A stretch of DNA of 40,092 bases, from assembly GCA_022822405.1 (NCBI GenBank), contig JAJEBT010000034.1, positions 1 to 40,092 on the forward strand. The letters are read 5' to 3'. Positions 22,140 through 32,585 of this stretch are shown piece by piece. How positions within the stretch are numbered: the stretch's first letter is position 1; every line of letters starts with the position of its first letter. The translations under genes were made by a program, and so were the position numbers. Origin of the DNA: Alphaproteobacteria bacterium. Lineage in GTDB: Bacteria; Pseudomonadota; Alphaproteobacteria; MPNO01; UBA830. The notes below the pieces were generated by a model, which ran no database searches, had not been told where the DNA came from, and was given only the letters and a program-made list of their open reading frames with translations.

Positions 22140-23048
22140 TTGAACTCTGCATCGCAACGAATTCACGGTCCAAAACTCACCCGGGCGGCGGCCCATTTAG
22201 CTGACCAGTTAGAAGCCAATGACAAGCCCGTACTCTCTCAGTTCGAGTTCTTCCGGATCGTCCTGGCAATGTACCGGAAGCCCTCCGGCAAGAAACTGTA
22301 CCTCCGCCGCGACACCCCCGACCGTGACGATATCGCCCGTTTCCGATCAATTCTGAAGGCTACCGGTGCGATCAGCGGCGATCGGGATTACGGTTCCCGT
22401 GTCATTCGCGTGCTATCCGTTTCCGACCGTCCGGCCGAAGACATTGTCTGCTTGGTCGACCCAACCTGCTACGTCTCCCACCTGTCCGCCATGCAGCGCT
22501 GGGGGCTTACTGATCGAACCCCTCGCGCTCTGGCGCTTACGCGCCCTGACCGAAAGACGGCCACCGCCGCTCTTCATGCCCATATGAACGAAGCGATGGA
22601 TACGTCAGAAAACAATCTCTATCCGCTCACGCTGGTACAGCACCCCCGTCGGGTCAGGCGTCGCGACGTCACCGTCTACGAGAGCAAAACGGCCGGCGCG
22701 TTCATGACCAACCGGGGAACCGACATTCGATTGTCGACGGTGGGGCAGACATTTCTTGACATGCTCCAGAGACCGGATTTGTGCGGAGGCATGTCCCACG
22801 TCCTGGATGTCTGGGCAGAACACGCCTCCACGTTCCTCGACGAAATTGCCTCGACGATAGACCAGACACCCAAGGCGCTTATCAAGAGCAGGGCCGGCTA
22901 CATACTCGAAGAGCGTCTAAGCCTCCATCATCCATGCATCGAACGCTGGAAGGCTTTTGGGCAACGAGGAGGCAGCCGAAAGCTGGATCCCACTCGTGAC
23001 TTCGCTCCCGTCTTTTCAGAAACCTGGATGATCTCACTAAATGTCTGA
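22140..23048 (+). CDS. AbiEi-like antitoxin (type IV toxin-antitoxin)
   Basis: A 302-residue protein beginning at TTG 22140, immediately after the palindrome; no in-frame ATG occurs before the winged-helix region (ANDKPVLSQFEFFRIVLAMY). The central part (CYVSHLSAMQRWGLTDRTPR) matches the AbiEi layout of a DNA-binding N-terminus and an antitoxicity C-terminus. It overlaps the next gene by 8 bp. Identification rests mainly on context with an AbiEii-type nucleotidyltransferase, gene order and the operator; sequence motifs alone are weak. The region is lower in GC than its surroundings, in keeping with horizontal acquisition. Confidence 0.78.
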   Translation: MNSASQRIHGPKLTRAAAHLADQLEANDKPVLSQFEFFRIVLAMYRKPSGKKLYLRRDTPDRDDIARFRSILKATGAISGDRDYGSRVIRVLSVSDRPAEDIVCLVDPTCYVSHLSAMQRWGLTDRTPRALALTRPDRKTATAALHAHMNEAMDTSENNLYPLTLVQHPRRVRRRDVTVYESKTAGAFMTNRGTDIRLSTVGQTFLDMLQRPDLCGGMSHVLDVWAEHASTFLDEIASTIDQTPKALIKSRAGYILEERLSLHHPCIERWKAFGQRGGSRKLDPTRDFAPVFSETWMISLNV

Positions 23049-23919
23049 GCCTCCGCACCCGGTCGACGTCGCCGCCTGGGTCGCGCGCGCCGCGCAAGAT
23101 CCCGTCGCGCATCGGCAACGCCAGGCGGTAGAGATCATCCTCAACGCAATTGCCATGACGAGGCCGCTCAATACCGAGTTGTTCCTCAAGGGCGGAATTC
23201 TGCTGGGTCTCGCCTATGGAAGCCCGAGGCAGACCACGGACATCGATCTGACCGCCGCGTTCGCCGCCGATGGTGACATCGACGACAGGATCATGACATT
23301 GCTGAATTCCGCCTTCCCCCGCACCGCAGCCAGCCTCGGCTATGCGGACCTTGTTCTCCGCACCCAGTCCGCGAAAGGCCGTCCGAACCATATATTCCCG
23401 AAAGCCGAATTTCCTGCCTTGAAGCTCAAAATCGCCTACGCGCGCCGCGGCACAAACGAGGAGAGAACACTATACGAAGGGACCGCCTCCAGCGTTATCG
23501 ATGTCGATATCTCGTTCAACGAGCCGCTGAACCATGTGCAAGTCCTGGAATTAACAGGCGGCCAGGAACTTTACGCTTATGGGGTGATCGATCTTGTGGC
23601 AGAGAAGTACCGTGCATTGCTCCAGCAGATTCCACGTAATCGCTATCGACGCCAGGATGTCTACGACCTGGATGTTCTCCTTCCTAGCATCCTTGCGGAC
23701 AAAATTGCTCCGGCAGATATTCTGGAAGCTCTTTTGGACAAGTGCTCCGCACGGCGTCTCGAGCCGAACTGTCGGTCTCTCGATAATGCGGAGATCAAGA
23801 ACAGAGCAAGCAGGGATTGGAATACGATGGATCTGGAGCTCGACGATCTTCCGATATTCGAGGACTGCTACGAGCGAGTGGCAACCTTTTATCGATCACT
23901 GCCTTGGGATGATGCATAG
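23041..23919 (+). CDS. AbiEii-family nucleotidyltransferase toxin
   Basis: A 292-residue nucleotidyltransferase. Motif I is FLKGGILLGLAYGSPRQTTD followed by DIDLT: the GS-x4-T-DIDL signature with two metal-binding Asp. Further conserved positions are DVDISFNEP and the helix AEKYRALLQQIPRNRYRRQD-VYDL with the family Lys and Asp. Members of the AbiEii/AbiGii family (MenA-type) transfer nucleotides and inhibit growth, for instance by modifying tRNA acceptor ends, and can give abortive phage infection. It starts inside the antitoxin stop region (ATGTCTGA), the normal coupling of abiE pairs. Confidence 0.88.
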   Translation: MSEPPHPVDVAAWVARAAQDPVAHRQRQAVEIILNAIAMTRPLNTELFLKGGILLGLAYGSPRQTTDIDLTAAFAADGDIDDRIMTLLNSAFPRTAASLGYADLVLRTQSAKGRPNHIFPKAEFPALKLKIAYARRGTNEERTLYEGTASSVIDVDISFNEPLNHVQVLELTGGQELYAYGVIDLVAEKYRALLQQIPRNRYRRQDVYDLDVLLPSILADKIAPADILEALLDKCSARRLEPNCRSLDNAEIKNRASRDWNTMDLELDDLPIFEDCYERVATFYRSLPWDDA

Positions 23920-24725
23920 GCCCTCCAAGCCCGTGTCGGAGAACTGGTACAACGTGACCTAGCGCCCTGAATCTTGAGTTGTTGCCAGCCTTCGTCGCTT
24001 ACGCCGAGCTGGTTTGCTTGAGACAGAACCTCCTGACCGGCAAGCGAACACACGGTCGATGCTCCGATCCGAATTTCAGGCAACTCGACGAAGACTGCCG
24101 CACAGTAATCCGAAGGGCTACGCGGACCGGCTCCGCTTAAAAATGCGCGAGGTCTTCGATGCGCATCGCTGTAGTCTGGCACTAAAGGCCCGTACAAGCG
24201 CCGAGGATGTTCCCGTGCATCGGGCGCGCGCACCTTCAGAGTTAACGTCTACAGGGCTTGATAAGCCGATTTTCGACTGATGGCATGAATTTGAATGCCA
24301 TTTCGATTTTGATGAATGAATTTCGACGGAATCTGAAAGAATCGGACTCTTTTCGACTACAGTGAAAATATTGCCCCGCCTGGACCAATTGCTCAAAGAG
24401 CAACGGCTCGATCCGGCAGGTATGCGGCACAGCCGTGCCAGCCCTTATCAGAGATATCTGCCCGGCATCGCGCACATCCTGTACTATGGGCGCTATGCTT
24501 GACTTGTGCCGCACCTGCGCGGAGGACAAGCTTGGCGACAATTTGGAAGACAGGAAGCGGTTCGTCCGGCGCCTCCGGGCCGTTCGCAACCCTGCCCGCC
24601 GCCAAATCGGGCCGTGCCGGGGCGCGATGATCGCACGGCAGGAACGGCAGGGCGCGGTCCCGAAGTTGATCGGAGTTCCGGCGAATGATTGAATCGGGCC
24701 GCTCACGATATGCATGGAGGCAGCC
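23920..24725. other. Island edge without a clear gene
   Basis: About 800 bp with no convincing gene. 24281-24300 is a small hairpin (TGGCAT / ATGCCA) followed by TTTCGATTTT, a possible weak terminator, in an AT-richer patch with several TTTCGA words. A + strand frame from about 24489 to 24692 (MLDLCRTCAEDKLGDNLEDR, RKRFVRRLRAVRNPARRQIG) has protein-like composition and could encode a small unknown protein, but nothing else supports it. Confidence 0.4.
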
Positions 24726-26336
24726 ATGACAGCAGGAGGCTCCCGGACGGGAGATGTCGATTTCGAAAGGTTTCGCCTCCGGCGCTTCGTCGACAGGCTG
24801 ATCGAAATCGACGAGGTCGAGACGCACGAGGAACCGGTGCCGCTTGCCGCCCTCGGCGCGCTCATCGAGTCGACTCCGAAGGCGGTGCTGTTCAGGAACG
24901 CCGGGCCGGAAGGGTTCGAAATCATTGCCAAGGCCTCGGCCGGACGGGCGCGGCTTGCGGCCGCGTTCGAAACCACATACGAGGACGCCCGCGAGGAGTA
25001 TCACCGGCGGTTGGCCACGCCCCAGGACGTGTTCGAAGTGCCGTCAGACGAAGCCCCGGTCCACGACATCCGGATCACCGGCGACGATGTGGACCTTTCC
25101 AGGTTGCCCTTCTTTCCCCAGCACGGCCTTGACGGCAGCTGCTACATCAGCGCCGGCATAGACTACACGGTCGATCCCGAAACCGGACGGACCAATGTCG
25201 GCAGCCGCCGGCTTTCGCTGCGCAACCGTACCCAGGCGGGAACCAACGTCACGGCCCCGTCCGACCTCAAGCGGATCTACCAGGCCAGCGTCGCGCGCGG
25301 CGAACGGCTGCCGATCACGTTCACGATCGGAAACCACCCGCTCGACTTCGTTGCCGCCACGACGCGCCGGCCCGGCGACGAGCTGGGCCTGATCGCCGCC
25401 TTCCGTGCCGCCCCTGCGCCTGTCGTCCGGGGCCTGACCAACGACATCCTCGTCCCGGCGGACGCGGAGATGATACTCGAGGGCTATCTCGACGAGCGCG
25501 GCTATGTCGAACCCGAGGGGCCGTTCGGCGAATACATGGGGTATTACGGCTCGATACACATGGACCCGGTCTTCACCTGCACCGCGATCACCATGCGCCG
25601 CGACGTCATGCACTCGACCCTGCAGCACGGCTCGGGCTTCGTGCTGGACCAGTGCGACTCCTCGTGCATCAGCGCGCTGCGCTGCGAGGCCGACGCGATG
25701 CGCATTCTCAGGTCCACGGTGCGCGAACCCGTCGCCGTCCACCTGTGCGAGGCCTCGGGCGGATCGAACACGCTCAGGGTCGCCATCAGGCAGCGCTTCT
25801 TCGGCGAGGCGCGCAGCGCCATCGCCGCCCTGTTCGGCGGCATCCGCCCTCTCAAGCATATCTGGGTCTTCGACGACGACATCGACATCAGGAACGAGAA
25901 CCAGGTCGAGTGGGCGTTCGGAACCAGGTTCCAGGCCGACAAGGACATCATGCTTCTCAGCGGCATCATGGGCATGACCATGGATCCGTCGCTCGAGGGG
26001 CGGCGCACCGGCGCGAAGGCCGGCTTCGACTGCACGAGGCCCTTCGGCCGCGACGACGAAATCCTCCTGATCCCCTCCGCTGCAAGGACCTTCACGGGCC
26101 AGGCGCGCTTTCAGACCGTCGAACAGGCGCTGGAAGCGGGGCCGCTGTTCTACGGCGACATCGTCGAGGCGCTCGGAAGCCTCGACGGGCGGGAGATCGC
26201 CTGCGCGCTCGACGAACTGCGCCAGGACGGCAAGCTCGGACGCGACCGCGACGGACGCTACCATCTCGTCGACGCTCCTCGCGGCTCGACCGGAATCGTG
26301 GGCCCCCTCTATCACGACCCCAACGAAGGCACCTGA
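24726..26336 (+). CDS. UbiD-family prenyl-FMN-dependent decarboxylase
   Basis: A 536-residue protein of the UbiD/Fdc1 family, which (de)carboxylates unsaturated or aromatic acids using prenylated FMN. The start at 24726 has GGAGG six bases upstream; an ATG 12 bp earlier overlaps that site. Signatures: LPFFPQHGLDGSCYISAG, the substrate segment GSRRLSLRNRTQAGTNV, PITFTIGNHPLDFVAAT, and EPEGPFGEYMGYYG, where E264 and E269 are spaced as the two catalytic glutamates of Fdc1. The C-terminal 80 residues include an extra stretch (LGSLDGREIACALDELRQDG) resembling a winged-helix tail. No ubiX partner is in the window. An enoyl-CoA hydratase-type gene follows. Confidence 0.88.
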   Translation: MTAGGSRTGDVDFERFRLRRFVDRLIEIDEVETHEEPVPLAALGALIESTPKAVLFRNAGPEGFEIIAKASAGRARLAAAFETTYEDAREEYHRRLATPQDVFEVPSDEAPVHDIRITGDDVDLSRLPFFPQHGLDGSCYISAGIDYTVDPETGRTNVGSRRLSLRNRTQAGTNVTAPSDLKRIYQASVARGERLPITFTIGNHPLDFVAATTRRPGDELGLIAAFRAAPAPVVRGLTNDILVPADAEMILEGYLDERGYVEPEGPFGEYMGYYGSIHMDPVFTCTAITMRRDVMHSTLQHGSGFVLDQCDSSCISALRCEADAMRILRSTVREPVAVHLCEASGGSNTLRVAIRQRFFGEARSAIAALFGGIRPLKHIWVFDDDIDIRNENQVEWAFGTRFQADKDIMLLSGIMGMTMDPSLEGRRTGAKAGFDCTRPFGRDDEILLIPSAARTFTGQARFQTVEQALEAGPLFYGDIVEALGSLDGREIACALDELRQDGKLGRDRDGRYHLVDAPRGSTGIVGPLYHDPNEGT

Positions 26337-26475
26337 GCGGGCGTCCGGCGGGGTGGGCGGAACGGCGCGCTCGCCCGCCCGAACCGGGCGCCGCCATGTC
26401 CGTATGCCGGCCCGCCCCGAAACCGCCTGACGGGCGATCCGCCCGCCCATACCCCCGAAGGGAGGAGGCACTGCC

Positions 26476-27201
26476 ATGTCCGACGAGATACTGGTCGAGA
26501 AGATCGACCGAACCACGCGAATCACGCTGAACCGCCCCGACAGCGGAAACGCCATGACCGACGCGATGGCCGCAACGCTGGGCCGTGCCATAGCCGATGC
26601 TAGCGAATCGCACTTCATCGTGCTCCGCGGTGCCGGCGACGACTTCTGCACCGGACGCGAGGGCATGGGCAACCGGCCGCCCGAACCCCTCTCGGCCTAT
26701 GAGCGCCGCGGGCAGGCCGACGTGATCTTCGACTGCCATGCCGCCTTCCGGCGGTCCCCGATCCCGGTCGTCGGCGTTGTCCAGGGCCGCGCCAGGGGCT
26801 TCGGATGCACGCTCGCCGCGCTGTGCGACATAACCCTCGCGAGCGAAGCGGCGACCTTCCAGCTGCCGGAAACCGGCCACGGCATCATGCCGACCATCGC
26901 GATGTCCTCCATGGCTGACCGCGTTCCGCGCAAGGCGCTCATGTACCTGACCTATTCCACCAGGGTGATCGACGCCCGAAGAGCCCTCTCCATGGGGATC
27001 GTCAGCGACGTGTTCGCGGCCGACGCGCTGGAGAGCGCGCTGGACGAGCTCGGCGCGGCGCTCGAAAAAGCGCCGCGCCCGGCCATCCTCGGGATCAAGG
27101 AATATGCGCGCTCGGCGCTGTCCATGGACATCTCGAGCGCCGTCGACTTCGCGCGCAACCTGCACGCGGCCGCGAATTCGGCCCCGGGGATGCGCGGCTG
27201 A
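26476..27201 (+). CDS. Enoyl-CoA hydratase/isomerase family protein
   Basis: A 241-residue crotonase-fold protein with GGGAGGAGG before the ATG. The first oxyanion-hole region is LRGAGDDFCTGREGMG, the second VVGVVQGRARGFGCTLAALC, followed by LPETGHGIMPT, where E and H replace the common E-x-x-LG layout. It lies 140 bp downstream of the ubiD-like gene in the same direction; together they suggest a carboxylic-acid or aromatic degradation route, with the precise reaction unknown. Confidence 0.85.
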   Translation: MSDEILVEKIDRTTRITLNRPDSGNAMTDAMAATLGRAIADASESHFIVLRGAGDDFCTGREGMGNRPPEPLSAYERRGQADVIFDCHAAFRRSPIPVVGVVQGRARGFGCTLAALCDITLASEAATFQLPETGHGIMPTIAMSSMADRVPRKALMYLTYSTRVIDARRALSMGIVSDVFAADALESALDELGAALEKAPRPAILGIKEYARSALSMDISSAVDFARNLHAAANSAPGMRG

Positions 27202-27272
27202 GGCCGCCGGGGCGGCAGGAGGACAACGCGTTCCGGCCGCGGAACGGTTTCGGGATCGGGCCGCGACGCCCG

Positions 27273-28634
27273 CTATTCGGGCAGCAGCCGGCCGATCCGG
27301 GCCCGGAGTTCGCTCCGCGCCGGATCGTCCCGGTCGAGCGCCTCCAGAAGGGTCCGCCAGTGCGCAAGCGCCGCCGCCCTGTCGCCGCGCGCAAGCGCCA
27401 GCGATCCCGCGAGATCGAGGCCGCGCCGGTTGCGGCCGTCGAGCGCGAGTATCCGCTTCACGACAGAATCGATCTCGGCCGGATCTGGCGGATCCGGCCT
27501 CGCGGCGGCGACGATGCCGTCGGCCCAGGCGACCAGGATGTCCACATCGTCCGGACGCAGCGCCGCCGCCCGCGCCCAGGCCGCCTTCGCCTCGTCCCGC
27601 TCGCCGAGCACCGTCCGCGACCGCGCCAGCCGCAGCCAGCCCGCCACGTTGCCGGGTTCCGACGCGAGGCGTTCGGCGAGCCCGTCGACCATCGCACGGA
27701 TCATGGCCGCGCGGTCTTCGGCCGAAAGGCTTGCCGCCGCCGCAACATCCTCGCGGGTCGGACCGCGCATCTCCTCCGCCTCACCGCGCGCCGCGCCGCC
27801 AGCAGCCCGAGCGCCCCGGGCGCCGGCCATCTCGGCTTCGAGAGCCGCCACGCGCTCCCGAACGAAGACCGCCCAGGGCGCATCCGGCGGCAGGCCGGCC
27901 ACCAGCGCGCGCCAGCGTTCGAGCGCGGCCTCGGGCCGCCCGGCACGGCGCTCGGCGACGCCCACATAGTAGGACGCCCGGGGCTCCCCGGGATCCCGCC
28001 GCAGCGCCTCCTCGAACGCCGCCAGCGCCCGGGGAGTGACCCGCCCGCCGGCCGCCAGCGTCAACGCCCGGCCCGCCAGCGACGAGTAGGCCGCGTTCGA
28101 GGCATCGAACCGCGCCGCATGGGCGAAGGCGATGCCCGCCTTTTCGTGATCCCCGAGGCGGGACAGCGCCTCGCCCAGCGCCGCCCAGCCGCGGGGGTTG
28201 TCCGGCGCCCTCTCGAGGGCGCCCGCGATTTCGGCGACCCGCTGCCGCTCGTCCACCGCGGGCCCGGCCCGCAGGACCGCGGCCGGCTCCCCCTGAAACA
28301 GGTAGAGCAGCAGCCCCAGCGCCGGCACGCAGGCCACCGCGCACAGGCCCGCAATCAGCTTCGGGCCCGACTGCAGACGCTTTCCGGCGGCGGCCGGCGA
28401 ATCCGCATGCGCCAGCACACGACGCTCGATTTCCGTTCTCGCCGCCGACGCCTGTTCCGCGGCAAGGGCGCCCCGCGCGAGATCGCGCTCGATCTCGTCG
28501 AGCTGGCTGCGATACATCTCCAGCGCCGGATCCGGGCGCCGCTCCCGGGCGCCGACGCCGCGAAGCAGGGGCCAGGCCACGAGCAGCGCTCCGGCGAGCC
28601 CGATCACCGCGAAGGCGATCCAGAGTTCGATCAC
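27273..28634 (-). CDS. ccmI: Cytochrome c maturation protein CcmI
   Basis: A 453-residue apocytochrome c chaperone. Two transmembrane segments frame a cytoplasmic coiled region: [20 protein letters not shown] at the N-terminus, then [19 protein letters not shown], and a second segment [20 protein letters not shown]. The periplasmic part holds several TPR units ([40 protein letters not shown]). GTG start overlapping the ccmH stop as GTGA. Confidence 0.9.
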   Translation of the reverse strand: MIELWIAFAVIGLAGALLVAWPLLRGVGARERRPDPALEMYRSQLDEIERDLARGALAAEQASAARTEIERRVLAHADSPAAAGKRLQSGPKLIAGLCAVACVPALGLLLYLFQGEPAAVLRAGPAVDERQRVAEIAGALERAPDNPRGWAALGEALSRLGDHEKAGIAFAHAARFDASNAAYSSLAGRALTLAAGGRVTPRALAAFEEALRRDPGEPRASYYVGVAERRAGRPEAALERWRALVAGLPPDAPWAVFVRERVAALEAEMAGARGARAAGGAARGEAEEMRGPTREDVAAAASLSAEDRAAMIRAMVDGLAERLASEPGNVAGWLRLARSRTVLGERDEAKAAWARAAALRPDDVDILVAWADGIVAAARPDPPDPAEIDSVVKRILALDGRNRRGLDLAGSLALARGDRAAALAHWRTLLEALDRDDPARSELRARIGRLLPE

Positions 28635-29107
28635 TTGTCCTGCCCGCCCAGGACCATCTCAAGCCGCCGCCTCTCGTCTGCAGACAGCGGTTCCGGCTCC
28701 CTGGCGTCATCCCGGCGGGCGCGGCGGCGGCGGATCACGATCCATGCGATGCTGGCCGCCAGCACCATCCAGGGCCCTGCCCACAACGCGAGCGTCGACG
28801 CCTTGAACGGCGGCCTCAGGAGCACGAAATCGCCGTAGCGCGCGACGACGTGATCGATGACCTCGGCGTCGCTTGCGCCAGCCTTCAGCCGTTCGCGCAC
28901 GAGAAGCCGGAGGTCGCGCGCCAGCGGCGCACCGGAGTCGTCGATCGACTGGTTCTGGCACACGAGACAGCGCAGTTCCCTGCTGATCGCGCGCGCGCGC
29001 GCTTCGAGGCCGGAGTCCGCCAGGACCTCGTCCGGCTCGACCGCACTGGCGGGCGAGGCGGCGGCGAGGCAGCCGAGGACCAGGATCGCCGACAGCGCGA
29101 TCCTCAT
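28631..29107 (-). CDS. ccmH: Cytochrome c maturation protein CcmH
   Basis: A 158-residue membrane-anchored thiol protein with signal peptide ([20 protein letters not shown]), the haem-lyase motif [14 protein letters not shown], and a C-terminal anchor ([18 protein letters not shown]) followed by a basic tail. It reduces the apocytochrome CXXCH cysteines together with CcmG. ATGA overlap with ccmG and GTGA overlap with ccmI. Confidence 0.93.
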   Translation of the reverse strand: MRIALSAILVLGCLAAASPASAVEPDEVLADSGLEARARAISRELRCLVCQNQSIDDSGAPLARDLRLLVRERLKAGASDAEVIDHVVARYGDFVLLRPPFKASTLALWAGPWMVLAASIAWIVIRRRRARRDDAREPEPLSADERRRLEMVLGGQDK

Positions 29108-29655
29108 TCGAGGCCGACCTTTCGCAGGACCGGACGCAGAACGTTCTCGAGATCGCCGGGATTGATGGGACCGACATGCCGGTGGCGGATGCGTCCCGCC
29201 CCGTCGACAATGAAGGTCTCCGGGACGCCGTACACGCCCCAGTCGATCGACACCCGCCCGTTGATGTCGGCACCGAGCCCGGTGTAGGGATTGCCCAGGG
29301 TCTCGATGAAGGCGCGCGCATCTTCGGCCCGGTCCCTGATGTTGATGCCGTGGATCGGCACGCCCTCCCGCGCCAGCTGCATCAGCACCGGATGCTCCGC
29401 ACGGCAGGGCGCACACCACGAGGCCCAGACATTGACCAGGGACGGTTTGCCCCGCAGGTCTGCCGTCTTCAGGCCGCCGGAGAGTCCGGTTATCGGCGGA
29501 AGCGCAAACTCGGGCACCGGCTTGTCCAGCAATGCCGACGGAATCCGCGAGATGTCCTTGCCGCCGGCGCCGATCTGCCAGAGATAGAATCCGAGGATGC
29601 CGGCGAGCGCGGCGAGGACCACGACCGGAACGAGGCGGGCCGGAGACAGGATCAT
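29104..29655 (-). CDS. ccmG: Thiol:disulfide oxidoreductase CcmG/DsbE
   Basis: A 183-residue periplasmic thioredoxin with an N-terminal anchor ([17 protein letters not shown]), the active site [12 protein letters not shown] and the cis-Pro GVPETFIVD. The ATG at 29655 was chosen because it forms an ATGA overlap with the ccmF stop; upstream in-frame codons lie inside ccmF. It keeps the apocytochrome haem-binding cysteines reduced. Confidence 0.92.
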   Translation of the reverse strand: MILSPARLVPVVVLAALAGILGFYLWQIGAGGKDISRIPSALLDKPVPEFALPPITGLSGGLKTADLRGKPSLVNVWASWCAPCRAEHPVLMQLAREGVPIHGINIRDRAEDARAFIETLGNPYTGLGADINGRVSIDWGVYGVPETFIVDGAGRIRHRHVGPINPGDLENVLRPVLRKVGLE

Positions 29656-31622
29656 GGCGCCGAGACCGCAGCGGGCGCAGCGCGGCGGCGCGCGCGAAGC
29701 CGCCGGTCGCCGAGCGATATCGCCCCGCCGACCGCCATCAGGACCGCGCCCGCCCAGATCCACGGCACCAGCGGGTTATGGTAGAGACGGGCCGTCCAGC
29801 CGCCCTTGCCATCGGAAGCCCCGAGCACCGCATAGATATCCGCGAGCCATGTCGTATGGATCGCCGCCTCCGTGGTGGTCGCGCGCTCGGCGGGATAGCT
29901 GCGGTTTTCCGGGAGCAGCGCAGCGACGGCGCGGCCGCCGCGGCGGACCGCGAAGGAGCCCTGCACCGCCGTGTAGTTCGGCCCCCTCCGGAGGCCGGTG
30001 CCCTGGAACTCCACCTCGTAACCGGCAAGCTCGACGGTATCACCCGGGCGCATGATCAGGATGCGCTCCTCCTGCCAGGCCGACGACACCGTGATCCCGG
30101 CAACCATGACGCCGAGCGCAGCATGGGCGCAGGCGGTGCCCCATGCGGAAGCGGGAAGGCCGGCGGCGCGGCGGATCGAATCACGCAGCGGAACCCGCGC
30201 CAGCCCCGCCTGTCCCGCGATGCCGACCGCGGAGCCGGCTATCAGCCACGCCGCCAGCCCGAGACCGAACGCCCCCAGAATTCCGCTCCGTGCCTCGACG
30301 CCGGCGGCCGCGGCCGCGACGGCGATCGCAAGCACGGCCGCCACCCACAGCCTCCCGAGCACGCCTGGTAGATCGCCGCGTTTCCACGCCATCATGGCTC
30401 CGATCGGACAGGCGATGAGCAGGGGAATCATGAGAGGCCCGAAGGTCATGTCGAAGAACGGGGCGCCGACAGAGATCTTGCCGCCGTCGAGGGCATCGAC
30501 GAGCAGCGGATAGAGCGTGCCGAGGAGAACGACGGCGCACGCCGTGGCAAGCAGAAGGTTGTTGAGAACCAGCGCTCCTTCCCGACTTATCGGCGCGAAC
30601 GGTCCGCCGGAGACGGCGCCGGGAGCGCGAAGCGCGAAGAGGACGAGGGAGCCGCCAATCACGACAACCAGAAGAACGAGGACGAAGACCCCGCGCTCCG
30701 GATCGGTGGCAAAGGCGTGTACCGAGGTCAGCACGCCCGAGCGCACGAGGAACGTGCCCAGAATCGCCAGCCCGAACGTGACGATGGCAAGGAGGATCGT
30801 CCAGTTCGCCAGCATGTTGCGCCGCTCCACCACCAGCGCGGAATGCAGCAGCGCGGTGCCTGCGAGCCACGGCATCAGGGACGCGTTCTCGACCGGATCC
30901 CAGAACCACCAGCCGCCCCAGCCAAGCTCGTAATAGGCCCACCAGCTGCCGAGCGCGATGCCGATCGTCAGCGAAATCCAGGCTAGCAGGGTCCACGGAC
31001 GCACCCAGCGCGCCCACGCCGCGTCGACCCGGCCCTCGAGAAGAGCCGCGACGGCAAAGGAGAAGGCCATCGAGAATCCGACATAGCCCAGATAGAGGAA
31101 CGGCGGGTGGAAGGCGAGGCCGGGATCCTGGAGAAGGGGGTTGAGGCCGCTGCCCTCGACCGGCACCGGATCGAGCCGGGTGAACGGGTTGGAGGTGAAG
31201 ATCGAGAAGGCGAGAAAGCCGGCGCCGACTGCGCCGTGGACGCCGAGCGCACGCGCCCGGAGGGTCGCCGGCAACGCGCGACCGAACTCGGCAACCATCA
31301 GCCCGAACAGCGCGAGGATCAGTATCCACAGCACCATCGAACCCTCATGATTGCCCCAGACGCCGGTGAGCTTGTAGAGCATCGGCTTGAGGGTATGGGA
31401 ATGCGATGCAACCAGCGCGACCGAGAAATCCGAGTTCACGAACGCCCATGTCAGCGCCGTGAAGGCGATCCCGACCATCAGGAACTGGCCGCGCGCCGCC
31501 GCACCCGCAACGTTCATGAGCGCCTCGTCGTCGCGACGGACGCCGATGAACGGCACGGTCCCCTGAACGGTCGCCAGGACCAGCGCCAGCGCGAGGGCGT
31601 AATGCCCGATCTCGGGAACCAC
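29652..31622 (-). CDS. ccmF: Haem lyase subunit CcmF
   Basis: A polytopic membrane protein of about 656 residues with the haem-handling WWD motif [19 protein letters not shown] and conserved His segments ([29 protein letters not shown]). The start is taken as GTG 31622 ([14 protein letters not shown], the usual CcmF beginning) with AAGGGA upstream; an ATG at 31673 would add 17 atypical residues. It joins haem from CcmE to apocytochrome c. No ccmE or ccmABCD lies in the window, although ccmE often directly precedes ccmF in alphaproteobacteria. Confidence 0.93.
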   Translation of the reverse strand: MVPEIGHYALALALVLATVQGTVPFIGVRRDDEALMNVAGAAARGQFLMVGIAFTALTWAFVNSDFSVALVASHSHTLKPMLYKLTGVWGNHEGSMVLWILILALFGLMVAEFGRALPATLRARALGVHGAVGAGFLAFSIFTSNPFTRLDPVPVEGSGLNPLLQDPGLAFHPPFLYLGYVGFSMAFSFAVAALLEGRVDAAWARWVRPWTLLAWISLTIGIALGSWWAYYELGWGGWWFWDPVENASLMPWLAGTALLHSALVVERRNMLANWTILLAIVTFGLAILGTFLVRSGVLTSVHAFATDPERGVFVLVLLVVVIGGSLVLFALRAPGAVSGGPFAPISREGALVLNNLLLATACAVVLLGTLYPLLVDALDGGKISVGAPFFDMTFGPLMIPLLIACPIGAMMAWKRGDLPGVLGRLWVAAVLAIAVAAAAAGVEARSGILGAFGLGLAAWLIAGSAVGIAGQAGLARVPLRDSIRRAAGLPASAWGTACAHAALGVMVAGITVSSAWQEERILIMRPGDTVELAGYEVEFQGTGLRRGPNYTAVQGSFAVRRGGRAVAALLPENRSYPAERATTTEAAIHTTWLADIYAVLGASDGKGGWTARLYHNPLVPWIWAGAVLMAVGGAISLGDRRLRARRRAAPAAVSAP

Positions 31623-32036
31623 GCCGGTGATCCCTTCAGCCCTGCCGGTTCTGTCGGCAGGGGCCGACTGCATGCAACCGCGTGCCGACGGGATTGCGCG
31701 CAGAGACCCTGCTGCAAAGCCGCATGCGGATCGCGCGGGAGGAGCCGGAATATCTCAAGGGGAACCCTTCCCTGTCATGGAGCCCGTCATACGGCAAATT
31801 GTTTCAGCCGGTTAGGAACGACGGTGAGGAGATCGGCCATGGCCGGAATCTATCCCGCCACCACGCCGTTTTCAACGTCCCACTTCCCGTCCGAAGCGCC
31901 ACGCAGGGCCCCGAGGTCTCCGCTCATAGCGGAGCATGAGTTGCCTGATCGGCAACGCACGGCTTTACCGGTTCTTCCGGCTTGCTATTGCAGCACGTGT
32001 CGATATACGACGATTTTATCGACACATTAAAACGAC
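31623..32036. other. Divergent region upstream of ccmF
   Basis: No gene recognised between the ccmF start and the Fic fragment apart from TCGACA-type repeats at its right end. Short frames are without homology that I know. Confidence 0.4.
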
Positions 32037-32110
32037 ATGTCGGCGGGATCGACATGTTCGAAAAACGTGTCGAAAGAAGCAGGATACATCGACATCGACA
32101 TGACCTTCGA
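31997..32110. repeat. Cluster of TCGACA/TGTCGA repeats
   Basis: GTGTCGATA (31997-32005) and TATCGACAC (32017-32025) form a 9-bp inverted repeat. Further copies follow: CGACATGTCG, TCGACATGTTCGA, CGTGTCGA and CATCGACATCGACATG. The cluster covers the start of the Fic fragment and may be an old operator region. Confidence 0.6.
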
Positions 32111-32255
32111 CCCCGCTCGCCCCTTCAATGACCTTCCGGACCTGCCACCGGCTTCTGACACCGAGATCAAGACTATTCTTCGCAGCTGCATTGCGGCGCG
32201 TGCGGAACTTGCGGAACTCCGGATCTCCGGAAGACTCCTGGCCGAACACGAGTGA
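32037..32255 (+). pseudogene. Fic-family protein, N-terminal fragment
   Basis: A 72-residue frame whose second half (FDPARPFNDLPDLPPASD, then TEIKTILRSCIAARAELAEL) is the Fic_N domain that heads many Fic AMP-transferases. It stops at RLLAEHE, long before the HPFxxGNGR active site of the full-length (~370-residue) family. No continuation was found downstream, so it is a truncated remnant. Confidence 0.72.
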
Positions 32256-32585
32256 CAGCAGCCATCGCTTACACGTCGCAGCTTGGTCATACAGGGGAAC
32301 ATCCCCTTTTCGACCGGTCCGGAGGGCGTGATTGCAAACGGAGCGGCTGATGACGAGGCGGCCCGAACCTTGCCGCCTGCCATCAGCTATGCTACAGGAA
32401 CCCTGCGCAGGGGTCGGGCGGTTCACGGCGACTGAACGGACTGGCTGCCGCAGGCCGGCCGCGCGGACAGACCAGGGGTGCGGTTCCAGGATTCCGCGTT
32501 TTCGGAAGCGCTTTCTGTCAGCGTTCCGCAGAGGTGGCGATCCCGGACCGGGCCAAGCAATAAGACCCCGCTGGGAGGCAGAATC
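32256..32585. other. Intergenic DNA before the DUF3576 gene
   Basis: No gene recognised; the 5' leader of the lipoprotein gene and its GGGAGGC ribosome-binding site lie at the right end. Confidence 0.4.

Noticed and set aside
25044..26672. 542-codon - strand frame over the ubiD-like gene
   Set aside because: Shadow frame, no family features and no ribosome-binding site.
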